Shown: positions 10,800-21,724 of the stretch, piece by piece
How the letters are laid out: every line of letters begins with the position of its first letter
Numbering within the stretch: the first letter of the stretch is position 1
From: Stemphylium vesicarium
Lineage: Eukaryota > Ascomycota > Dothideomycetes > Pleosporales > Pleosporaceae
Length of the DNA stretch: 64,000 nt
NCBI GenBank assembly: GCA_004380135.1
Contig: QXCR01000036.1
Span: 1-64,000, forward strand
Direction of reading: 5' to 3'
Notes under the pieces: model-generated
Told to the model about the DNA's origin: nothing
The model's input: only the letters and a program-made list of their open reading frames with translations
Database searches by the model: none
Position numbers and translations under genes: made by a program

Positions 10800-13700
10800 C
10801 TATCCGTCCAAAGCCTGGGCTTGGCACTACAACCAAACGTTAGCATGGTCAACACCATAGAGAAATTGTGGAGACAAGCAATCCAAACTTACCATCTGCC
10901 AATACACACCCCTCTTCTTCAACAACGCCTGATGATCACCCTTCTCGAGCACCTTCCCACTCCCAAGCACGAAAATAACATCCGCCTTCTGAATCGTCGC
11001 CAGGCGATGCGCGACCGAGATAATAGTGCGACCACCCTCGCCCGCCGCGCGCTCAATCGCAGCCTGGACCAACTTCTCCGACTCAGAATCCAGCGACGAC
11101 GTGGCCTCATCCAGCAGTAAAAGCTTCGGCTGCCTCAGCAAAGCACGAGCAAGCGAGAGACGCTGTTTCTGGCCTCCAGAAAGCGACATACCCTTTGGAC
11201 CGAGACGCTGGCCATAGCCCTCAGGCAGCGAAGTGATGAAGTCGTGTATCTGGGCGTCGCGACACGCCTGCTCGATTTCCGCATCCGTGGCCGTGTCGAC
11301 GGAGAGCGCGACGTTTTCTCTGATTGTGCCTTCGTACAGTGTGGGTTCCTGGCTCACGAGACCGATTTGCTTGCGGTACTCTGACGGGTCCAACGCCGTG
11401 ATGTCCTGCCCGTTGCAGAGAATGCGACCAGACGACGCGTCGTAGAAGCGCTCAAGTAGGGAGATGGTGGTGGATTTTCCGCATCCGCTTGCGCCGACGA
11501 GCGCGGCGAATTGGCCGGGTTGGACGTGGATGTTGAGATTGGACAGGACGGGTACTTCGCGTGATTGGTACGTGAAGTAGACGTTTTGGAACTCGATACC
11601 CAGCCCGTCTCTTGCGTCGGCGAGAGCAGGGTAAGAAGCTGGTTTGTCTGTCTTCGCTGGACGCATGCTGAGGATGCGGTTCGCTGCACCGGTTGCTTGT
11701 GCCATGTTGGGTGCGAAGGAAAAGAACATGCCTGCTGCAACGGCGCCTTGCACAATAGCCTGGTAGATGACGAAGAAATCGACATTGTCGTATTCGCGCG
11801 AGGCGAGGAGTGTTCCGCCGTACCAAAAGGTAAGCGCCATGCAAGCCAGCTCGATACTGTCGCTGCCAGCGAAAACGACGGTACTCCATTTCGCGCTGGA
11901 AAAAGCCTGGCCGACGTGGCCCCTGAGCATCGTCTCGTAACGGTCGCCGATCATGTCTTCCATGATGAGACTGAGAACGGTGCGGAAGGCTCCCACGGCT
12001 TCAGCAGCGAACTGACTGCTGTTCTCGAAAACCTTGGCATTGCTCTTTTCGAACTCGAGTTCGAGACGCATGCGGAGGTATCCGGCTGCTAGGATGATCG
12101 GGAGAGCTGTGAAGAGACCGACGAGAGACAGTTTCCAACCGTAGACGAAAGAAATGATGACGCAGCCAACGACGTTGACGACGGCAATCAGCGCCATGCC
12201 CATTTCCGTTGCCATCAGCTGCTGGATCTGCGTGCTGTCGGAACTCAGTCGAGAAGTAAGGGACCCGGGACTGTGCCCTTGGTCGTCGAAGAATGCAATG
12301 CGCTTGCGAATCATGTTATCCAGGTACTCTTGCCTGTAGCGCAGTGTGACGGCGACGGTAATGAGGTGACACGCGAAACCCATGAAGAAGTACGAGAGAA
12401 ACGTTCCTCCAGCCAGGACGCCGAACATGCCCGCCCAGAAATTGCCTTGGCTGATGAGTTCGTCTCGGGGGAGAGTGAAGACGTTGATCACGCTCGCGAA
12501 GATGTAGGCTTGTAGCGGATACACGGCGCCACCTGCGAGAATGCTGCTTATGGCGATGCTGTATAGGACCCAGTGTTTGCGCTGCTCGAACAGGAGGCGC
12601 CCGAAACTGGCGAGCAGGCCTTGTTGCTTGTACTCTGGGTCCTCGGCTTCGGGTGTGTTGTCGCTCCGCGTGTACTCTTCTGCGACTTCGGTGTCGGCTG
12701 TCTTGATCTTTTCTAGTACCGCTTCGTCATTCTCGGCTTCCATGGCGATGTCTTGGGCGTGGACTAGGCCGTAGTAGACGCCTGCTTCGATCTTCAAGAG
12801 CTCGTCGTGCGTGCCTTGTTCGACCAGTTGGCCTTTTCGTAAAACTACTATTTTGTCGGCTCGCCTGATTGTGGAGAGACGGTGGGCGATGACGATGGTG
12901 GTTCTGTTCTTGGACACGCGGTCGAGTGCTTGTTGAACGATACGCTCGGTGCGTACGTCGATGGCGCTTGTGGCCTCGTCTAGGATCAGGATTGGTGGCT
13001 GCTTGATGATGCTCCTCGCGATGCCGATACGTTGTCGTTGTCCGCCTGACAATTTGATGCCGCTCTCACCTACTAGTGTCTCGTAGCCTTCTGGCAACTT
13101 GGCGATGAATTCTTCTGCGTACGCCTCCCGACACGCCTCTTCGACCATCTTCATTTTCTCTTCCTTTGGCAAGCCCTCGTAGCTTGTTCCGCTGAGACCA
13201 AATACTACGTTGTTGTAAAGAGTATCGTTGAAGAGGAAAGGCTCTTGTTGTACAAGACCAATCTTGGAGCGCCACCACTTGAGGTCGACTTCTCCAAGGT
13301 TGGTGCTTCCAATCTTGATGTTTCCAGTGCATGTGTTCGGGCCTAGGTCAGCCTCTTCCTCTTTCTTCTTATCGTCCTTCTCCTTATTGCTAGGCTTCTC
13401 TTCTTTTTCATTCTTGTGAGCAGCCTTCTTCTTGAACCATCCAGACTTTTTGGGTGTCTCCTTCTCGTCGTCGTTGGTCTCGGTTGCGGGGGTTGAGAGG
13501 CCGTCCTCGTGGTCGGTAGACGATGGCAAGGCTGTCGTACCTAGAAGGTCATACCACCTTTGCACTAAACCGACAATGGTAGATTTGCCTGAAAGATATA
13601 GTCAGCTCATGATCAGAGTCACTTGGCGCATACACCACTTACCACTTCCAGAAGGGCCGACAATAGCTGTGACTTTACCAGCCTCGAATTCTAGATCGAG

Positions 13701-15085
13701 CCCCTGAAGAATCGGAACATTGGGCCTGCTCGGGTACGAGAATGCAACATTTTGGAACGTGATGTTGGCATCCGCGCTGACGTCTGGCTCTTTAAGCCCG
13801 GAAATATCGGCCACTGGTGCGTCGATGGTGCTGAACAAATCGCCAGCGGCCGTCGATGCTTTTGCGATTGCAATCATTGGGGTGACAACTCTGCCCATGT
13901 TCATTACTGCCATCATGACAGAAAATAGAACGATGACGATGGTACCGACATTGGCATTGCTTCCATCGGAATACTGCTTGATACCAAACCAAAAGGCGAT
14001 AGCCATGGTGCCATATTGTCCCATCATCATAGGCGCCATGAACAAACCCGAACAAGGTGCAGCCTTGCGAAAATTCTTAGCACCCTTTGTCAGGAGCTCT
14101 TCGTGCTGCCGTGCCAGCTTCGCTTCTGCGCCAAATGCGACGACAACGCGAACAGAGGAGAAGATCTCAAAAGCCATAGCAGATGCATCCTCGTTGTATT
14201 TCTCGGTGATCTTGTTGATTCGCAAGAACGGGGGCATGACAAAGCCGAAGATGATGAGAATGAACGGTAATGACGCTGAGGCAACCAAGGTCAACAGCGC
14301 GTTCTGGACGAATGCCACGACGTATGCTCCAATCGTGAAGGCGAGTGACTGGAACATCATAGCGAAATGCTGTGATACGGCGAGTTGAACAGTGTTGGAC
14401 GAGGTGGTGATCCGTGTGGACACTTTTCCAGGGCTGATGGTGTCTATGACACTGACTGGCTGTCGGAACAAAGCTCGCAGGTACGCAAGGCGCAACGCAG
14501 CTGAAATGCGAAGGCCGCTAATCCGGATCGTAAGCTGTACCAGGGTCAGTATGTTAACCACCAACTCTAGGCACTCGTCTATACCATGGAAATATAAGAT
14601 AACGCGAATTTCGCGATAAAAAGATACACAAGGTACAGTGTCAGGTTGTTGACCTCATCTTGGAACTCTCCCGAGGTAATTGTGGTCCCTGGAATGAAGT
14701 AATCCGTGAAGGTTCCCACGAGCTGGCCAAATACAACGGTCATTAGGGGGAACGCGACACCTGAGCCGATGGAGGTGACTGCGCAAAGAGACATGAGCAG
14801 AAAGTCTAATTTCGTTCCATAGGTGAAGACACGCTGAGCAGTGATTGTCAGTATACTAGTAAAGCTAACAATGGTGTTTGAGTAACATACAAAGTAGTTC
14901 TTCATGCCGCCTTTGGATGCATCTTTTGGTTTCGCAGGTTCATCTCCACCATTCTCAATGGCTTGGACAACACCATCTTTTTGCACTCTCTCAGCGTCGA
15001 GAATTTGTGCTGCCGCTGTAGCGTGTTCTCCTTCAGTATTAGGACCAGGCGGGGGCGGTGGTACCCTAGCAGTAGCAGGGTCCAT
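10800..15085 (-). CDS. Full-size ABCB (P-glycoprotein/MDR-type) ABC transporter
   Basis: Five exons (15085-14891, 14833-14585, 14534-13643, 13588-10893, 10826-10800) encode 1,352 residues. Layout is TMD1-NBD1-TMD2-NBD2, as in P-glycoprotein and fungal Mdr1/Pmd1 proteins. NBD1 Walker A GPSGSGKST is assembled across intron 3 (K447). Its signature is LSGGQRQR and its Walker B ends ILILDEATSAID. NBD2 has GASGCGKST near residue 1150, LSGGQKQR and LLLLDEATSSLD, so both ATP sites look intact. A last exon of only 27 nt adds CQAQALDG after YWQM; without splicing, the frame runs into intron. NBD1 carries an unusual Lys/Glu-rich insertion of about 65 residues (about 462-528) just after Walker A, where P-glycoproteins normally have a short turn. 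It should export hydrophobic compounds across the plasma membrane. The substrate cannot be told from sequence. Confidence 0.93.
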
Positions 15086-17047
15086 GATTGCGAACAGATA
15101 TCGAAGGAGTGTGGAATGTTATTAGAAAAATGTAATGTAATGTACAGAAACGCGAACGGTATTAAAATGAATGGAAACGTGATGGGCTGAAAAAGGTACG
15201 AATGTCGGTGCCTGGAGATGTAAAGGCTCACCACCTCCTGCTATGTTGCGCTATTTCACAGTATGCACCACAGCCAAGTCGAGCCGTCGGTCACAGCGTT
15301 TCGTCCCGGCTGCCAATTTGCAGCAACTTGCAAAAGGAAAGCCCTAAGCAAAGAGCCGCCAGCGACACTAGCTTAGTCTCGGAGACCTCGTCTAACCGGA
15401 TACGCGTCATACTGCAGGCTGCTACGGGACTTGGCCGTTTGAAACGGGGAATACGCTAACCGGTGAACATCTCGCACTTTGGGTAGAATCCTTCCCGATT
15501 AGGCGAAAGTGCGAGTTTGAATGCGAGCCGTCCACTCACGGCTTCCGGACCCTTGAACATCCATCAGAGTGATTCATACCGGATATACTTCAGTGTTTCT
15601 TTCCGAAAGAAACCCTTTTTAGAGTCGGCAGACAACAGTCTCGGGATTGGCAGTGCGGCGACTCGCAAGATGAGGAGACCGCTCGCACGTGATCGGTAGT
15701 CGGTTTAGTAGTCCGACATTGCAGCCGACCACGCCCCCTGCAAATGTTTAACCATCTCGCAATACGGTCTATACGACTCACCTTGGACTCTTTCTCATCT
15801 CTAGCGTCGGATAAACTAGGTACGAGTTATTATCGTACAATCTAGACGTATGTGCAGGGAAAGGCCGACATCCCGCTCTTGTCCCTCGAATCGTACGATT
15901 GTTCATCACGGATGGTTGTCCCACAGGTAGCCTCAGAAACCTAGAGAGTGCAGCAAGATTCTAAAAAATTCGCATCATGTGTGCATCCTTTACGCGTACG
16001 ACGCAGGTCCCCATCCCCATTGGGCCAAAACATTGGCCAAGACGCTTTACCAGAATGAGCAAATGCCCGGGAGAAGGGGTAGTGGTGATGTCTGCAACAA
16101 AGCCAACGTCAGCAGCACAGCTTTTTCAAGCGATGTACGGATGGTAATTGATGGGCCTGAGAGGTCGCGACCGGTGAGCCATTGCCAAACTGAAAAGGGT
16201 TCAATTCATGATTGAATATGTGTTTGCCCAGAGAGAGAACACAACGCCTGATTTTGGCAGTAGAATCCTACTGCAAACCCAGGGTTTGAACCTTGACTTC
16301 CATCCAGCATTTTACACGCCAGTTAGTCGATACTGAGTATTTTTGCGTGAGATCTTTTGCAGCTATAAAGCAACACTGTCACGATACTCATCCTGCGTGC
16401 TTAAATAATTTAAACAATACCTGTCCAATACAGGCGAACAGTTACCACAGCTATTAGCTCAAGTCTACCACTACCTGGTGCACTCGATACCTACAATTTT
16501 CGTACCCAAGGACTGATCTCTTGTTCAAGCAACCAAAATCTCCATCATTCTCACCGTCTATCGAAGACGTCCAACTTGACTAAAGCTCTGACAGGGCTAG
16601 GCACCGATTCTCAGGGGGTCAGCGAAAACTTTTCGGGATGATAACTTTTACCCTTGTTCGTTACGGATTTTGCTGCCTGGGAAACGACGCGCCGAACGCG
16701 TCAAATTTGATGGTTTTTCTTCTACGTGATTCCTTGGTTTGGTTCTGTGCGTACTGTGGTGCCTGTTCCTGCGTGCTGGTTTTTCCCTGAGATTTTTTAC
16801 TTCGTGAGAGAGAATGAAATTTGTAGCAGGTGTGGGAGAAGTAGATGCGGCGTTTTGGTGCAAGCAAATATTTACTCTGTAGGGAGTGGTTCGGAGCATA
16901 GAGGGGCCAAGGGGAAGCCGCAGACACATGTGAGTAAATCTGCTGAAATTACCTCTCACAGCACCATGATCAAGACGAGAAAAAAAGCCCCCGCCAAGCA
17001 TTGAACCAGCTATCAACGGATACACCCAATGCAACCACCAAACCACA
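15086..17047. other. Intergenic region, no gene seen
   Basis: Roughly 2 kb between the ABC transporter start and the TOK channel stop. The right part (about 16650-17047) is likely 3' UTR of the channel gene. The minus-strand frame 16648-17088 overlaps the channel stop and has no protein character. Nothing else recognised. Confidence 0.5.
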
Positions 17048-19457
17048 TCACCCATGACCCACAGCCCCAACCCCATCTTCTTTCCCATTCCTTCTATTAC
17101 CCCAATCCTTCACATCCCTCCCTATGTCCACACCGCCCACCATCGCTCTCTCCCTCCTACCCTCCCTTCTCCTCTCCAACCTCACCAAACTCTCCACCAA
17201 CCTCTCAATCAACCACTCACTCTCGCTACTCCCAGAGACCATGGGACTATCATCGCCAATCCAATCCCAATTCACCAAGCCCTCTTCATTCTCATCTTCC
17301 GCTGTAGCCTCAGTTTGAGCATTTGTGGTATTCCTAGTGCCCAAAACACGATCCAAGCGCTCTGGATCAGTGGCGCGTATCAAACGCGTGAACTCGACCC
17401 ATTCTTCGTAGGTGTAGCGTTTGTGTGCTTGTTTGAGGTCGAGGGAGACTTTTTGGATGGCGAGGGCAAGGCGGTGGGTAAGTGAGGTTTCAGGGGTTGT
17501 GTTACTGCTGCTTCTCGAAGGAGATGGCGCGGTCTCGCTACCTTGAGGGTGATTCTCTGGGTCCCTAGTGGAGCCGTCTTCGCTGTTGTTCCGGCTAGAA
17601 GACGCGGCGCTGTCATCTGATCTGTGTTCTTCCTCGCCGACTTCAAACCCCTTCTTCAACCGCCTCTTTCGTACGCGGTCTTCTGTCCAGCGCTGGAGCC
17701 AGTGTAGTAGCCACGGGTGCTTATCCAGGAAAGAACGCCATATACCTGCCTTAGGGAGTACGGTAAAGTCTGCGAATTCGTTGCTCCATTTCTTGAAGTT
17801 TGCTACGACTGTATCGCCGAGATCGGAGACGAGTATCGTCATTGTTGGTACGGCGATTAGACTCCATATCACGAAGAAGCAGCGCCCGGAATTCGTCTTC
17901 GGGGCTAGATCTCCGTAGCCGATGGTGAGAAGGGATACATAGCAGAAGTAAAGGGATTGGAAGTATGTTAGGCCTTGGCTGTCTTGTTCGGTGATCCAGA
18001 ATACGACCGCGCCGACGCACCAGAGGATTAAGAAGGTGGTGACGGACCAGAATAACGCCATCCATTGTTTGAACTTTTTGGAATCGGCTTGGATCTTTCG
18101 CATAGCTTCGAAACGGTCTTTTTCTTCCTTTAGTAGTAAGATCTTCGGTTGAGATGTGATGCCGAGAGCGTTGGTAACGCGCGGGAGAGCTGATGTGTGC
18201 TGGACTGTCTCACCCATGGGTGTGCGGAAAGGTCGTGGTTCAGTGGGTGCGGAGATTCTTGGAAACCCGAGTTTTCGTTTCCGGAGAAGATGGTGGGCTT
18301 CTCGTTCGCGATGGCGGAGATCGAATGAATTGGTGACTGTGCGCTCGGCGACGCGTTCGCGCATGCGATCGATGTGTTTCTGGACAATCTTCTCGTCGCC
18401 TAGCTCGCGCACTGCGGTATACAAGGACGAAACGATAAGGGCCAGAGTGATTGTGCCACCGACTGAGTAAGGGAAGACAATGCCTCTTGTGACGTCTGTC
18501 GAAGGCACCAAGTCTCCGAAACCTACGGTAAGAATTGTGACGTCGCAAAAGTACAGGGCATCTGCAAACCGCCAACTCTCGTTACCGGCATCCTGTTCAA
18601 GTTTTGCGAAAACTGCAGAGCCACCTCCCAGCCAGATGAAGAACGTCATCGTTTGTAGGATAAGTGTCCTTTGACTGTCACTGAGCGCAAAGTTCTCAGG
18701 ATAGTGACCAAGGAAGTAGCCCAGCATGTTGAGCATGAGGATCATGGAGCAGATTGTGTAGAAGACGGCTGCCGCAATCGCGTACCAGAAGCCTTGGGTA
18801 TATGTCTGTTCGGGTCGGATAGGCGGCTCATAAGTGTTCATGCAGATAGTGATCGCAATTAGAAATCCAGACGATAGATACCAAAGCATTACCGTGGCTG
18901 GTAGGGCGATGATGTACCGGATTCTTTGCGTAAAGTTGAGTAAGAGGAATAAGTTTCCGAGGAACCCACAGATCAGAGACGCGACGTTGATCCAATAACA
19001 CCTGTTAGTAGTCAGCTATGCCTTTGCCCTGGACAATTTAGTAGAACACCTCGTCTTCCATGTGGTCTCCGACAGCTCCGCGAAAGCCTCTCGTATCCAC
19101 CAGGAATTACACTTACCATCTTGGATCTCCAAACGGCACTCCCTCGAAATCAGTCAAAACAACCCCATCGATGATATTTCTCTGCCTCCATGGCGTAACC
19201 AGCGCAGCGATCGAGCTGACATTTGCCAGTGGCCCAAGCGTAGCAGCCAGAAGCGGAATACCAGTACTCGCGAACCACCAATCACTGTCTTCGCCTTCCC
19301 ATTTCTTCCACACATTCCACCATCTCTTCTTACTATTCCCATTCTCTTTCTCATTCAACGATGTTCCTGTCGCCTCGTTTCCATCATGGATTTCACGCTC
19401 TTGTTGTCCTTGTGGGCCATCTGGCGGTTGCGGCTCTCCGTAATCTTGCGGCATCAT
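17048..19457 (-). CDS. TOK1: TOK-type outward-rectifying potassium channel (two pore domains)
   Basis: Exons 19457-19117 and 19001-17048, with intron 19002-19116 (GTAAGT, branch CTAAC, CAG), give 764 residues. The spliced junction restores the first membrane helix. There are two pore loops with K+ selectivity filters: TVGFGD at 272-277 and TIGYGD at 473-478. Each is flanked by hydrophobic helices, and several helices precede P1, matching the fungal TOK plan of eight membrane segments with two pores. The N-terminal about 75 residues are hydrophilic (EKENGNSKKRWWNVWKKWE). The C-terminal about 220 residues are a long charged cytoplasmic tail rich in Ser, Asn and Glu, ending in a basic RRREGRRER segment. 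TOK channels sit in the plasma membrane and release K+ on depolarisation. Two adjacent ATGs (19457 and 19454) are possible starts. Confidence 0.93.
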
Positions 19458-20128
19458 CGATTAGATGCGGCTCCATCCATTACTGGCTGCCAAAGACGAT
19501 CCCGGGGAACAGCGCTGGAGACCAGCAAAACACCCAAATTTGAAGGTGCGATTTAAGCAGATGATATCACGAAAGTTTCCAGCCTTGAAGATAGGAAGTG
19601 TTGAGAAACTGAAGATGCACGTGCGAGTGCAGGTGCTCTGACTATGTCAAGGACAGGCAGACTTCCGGGTGACCAGATGCTGAGGAAGCGACGCTAATCC
19701 TGAAACCTGTCGGGCGGTGTGGGAGGAAGGCAAAGATACTAAGGAGACGAATAGAAGAAACGGGAAAAGACGAAAAAGAGGCTCTACTGCTGCGCTGCTG
19801 GCCGCCCGCGTGCACATCTACAACACGCTCGAAAGGACCCGACTACTCGGCTATCGGCGCATGGTGGAGACAAATCGCAAGGCGGGCCCAGCGTCGATCA
19901 GCCGTTGACGCAGGCCAAGCTTTTTCATTGACACTGGGGTTGAGAATCCATGATTCACAAGCGGTGGGTGCATTGGCATTTTAAGAATGTTTTGATGCGG
20001 TTCCCACGAGTTTGACTCTGTGCACGACCCAGAAAATTTCTAATCTCTTACAAGTGTTTGCAACGCTGCAACGTTCATGTTGCCATCGATGCATCTATGT
20101 ACAAGCGAATTTTGGTATCTATTTATTT
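19458..20128. other. Intergenic: TOK promoter and ETF alpha 3' flank
   Basis: 670 bp between the TOK start and the ETF alpha stop, both genes on the minus strand. No open frame of note and no recognised RNA gene or repeat. Confidence 0.5.
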
Positions 20129-21279
20129 CTACTGTGACTTGAGCTTCTCCGTCAGCTCTGGTACTTTTTCGAAGAGATCGCCAACTAGACCGACATCGGC
20201 AACCTGGAAGATTGGCGCCTCGGGGTCCTTGTTGATGGCTGCAATGACCTTGCTGTCCTTCATACCTGCCAAGTGCTGAATAGCACCAGAGATACCGGCG
20301 CATAGGTATAGTTGTGGTGCGACGTTCTTTCCAGTCTGTCCGACCTGCAAGCTGTTGTCCGCGAAACCACTGTCGACTGCTGCTCTCGACGCACCGATGG
20401 CGGCACCAAGCGCGTCGGCTAGAGGTGGCATGAGCTTGTCGAATTCCTCCTTGGACTTCAGACCGCGTCCTCCCGAAACAACCTTTTCTGCTGAACCGAG
20501 ATCGGGACGGTCAGACTTCTGGAGGTCTTCGGATATCCATTCAGTCTGGCACTCGGCCTTGGGGTCAACACCCTCTTCTACGGTTGCGTTTCCACCTTCG
20601 GCCTCGGGCGCAGGGAACGCAGTGCCTCGAACGGTGATGATCTTGGTGCTATCGGACGATTGGACGGTCATGATTGCGTTGCCGGCGTAGATGGGTCGGA
20701 TGAATGCTGCGAGTAACATCAGTACTAATACCCAGTCATGGCTCAGCCTCGCACATACTGTCTTCACTCTCAATGCCAGTGATGTCTGATATTTGCTGCG
20801 AGTCTAGGAGCGCGGAGACGCGAGGCATTATGTTCTTTCCGAATGCTGAGTGGCCGGCGACAACGTGTGTGTATCCGCCCTTCTTGATGTTTTCAACCAG
20901 GAGTGGCGCATAGTTTTCGGGGAGAGACTGCAAACTTGTCAGTATAAGACATGAAAGCCCCAACTGTGTGGCTGACCCTATCGTATGCGCCATTCTCTAC
21001 GTAGATGACCTTCTCTACACCCTTGGACTTGGCGGCTTCATCTGCGGCAGACTTGACCCCACTTCCAGCAATGAAGGCTGTTACTGAGCCTCCAATCTTT
21101 GTGCCAGCTGTAATGGCAGCCAGTGACTGTGACACGATCTTGCCCTCCTTTTGCTCGAGAATGGCAAATGTCGACGCTAACCGTGCGAAGGCGGAGTATT
21201 GGGGTACGGCAATGGGTTGCGCCTGCCTAAGCCGAGTGCGAGCGGTTCGGAGGGCGGATTGGCGTGCGACGGAGAACAT
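20129..21279 (-). CDS. ETFA: Electron transfer flavoprotein alpha subunit, mitochondrial
   Basis: Exons 21279-20977, 20927-20759 and 20706-20129 encode 349 residues, the usual ETF alpha length. Introns are 20928-20976 (donor GTCAGC, weak) and 20707-20758 (GTATGT...CAG). The first about 30 residues are basic and Ser/Ala-rich (MFSVARQSALRTARTRLRQ), a mitochondrial presequence. The C-terminal FAD-binding domain is clear: GQTGKNVAPQLYLCAGISGA, then IQHLAGMKDSKVIAAINKD, then PIFQVADVGLVGDL. The N-terminal domain contains the typical LPENYAPLLVENIKKG and VAGHSAFGKNIMPRVSALLD stretches. ETF alpha pairs with ETF beta in the matrix. It accepts electrons from acyl-CoA and other dehydrogenases and passes them to ETF-ubiquinone oxidoreductase. 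The gene is head-to-head with the RSC8-like gene, 445 bp apart. Confidence 0.95.
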
Positions 21280-21724
21280 GGTGGGTGGTTGTGGCGCGAC
21301 ACCCCGAGAATGAAAAAAACAGGCAAAACTGGGAAGATTGAATAGATGGCCTGATTCAATTCTCGTGAAAACAACCCCAAGGGCGCGGAGAAGTATGACC
21401 TCGGTTTGGCCAGGTTAGTTATCCGGCGCTAGCCCTTGCATGCGGAGCGGCAGATTGGTCACGTGAACAGCTGCTCCTTAGTGGACTTTTGCTCTAGGCG
21501 TTGTCGAGCATCGCGAACTTCAGACGCGACATCAACCCACCCATCGCAGCCCCCTCGTCCCCACCCTCATTCGCCAACCACGCGGCTGCAATATCCCCAT
21601 TCAATTTAATTGCGATCGCGTAGTCGCCACGAGTCCCAGTGCCCCTTGATTTCCTTGTGCAGTCCTGCATAACGCCCTGTAGCGCCCTATCGCATCGCAG
21701 CTGTTCCTCAGCAGTTTCGCAGCT
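21280..21724. promoter_or_regulatory. Bidirectional promoter region, ETF alpha / RSC8-like
   Basis: 445 bp separate two divergent start codons (21279 minus, 21725 plus), so both promoters must lie here. No open frame within it is convincing. I could not assign specific binding sites. Confidence 0.5.

Noticed and set aside
13720..14388. A 222-codon plus-strand frame in the ABC transporter
   Set aside because: Antisense to membrane-domain codons; its hydrophobic make-up is a by-product of the real frame.
16648..17088. A 146-codon minus-strand frame after the TOK channel
   Set aside because: It overlaps the channel stop in another frame and has no domain likeness; more likely 3' UTR.
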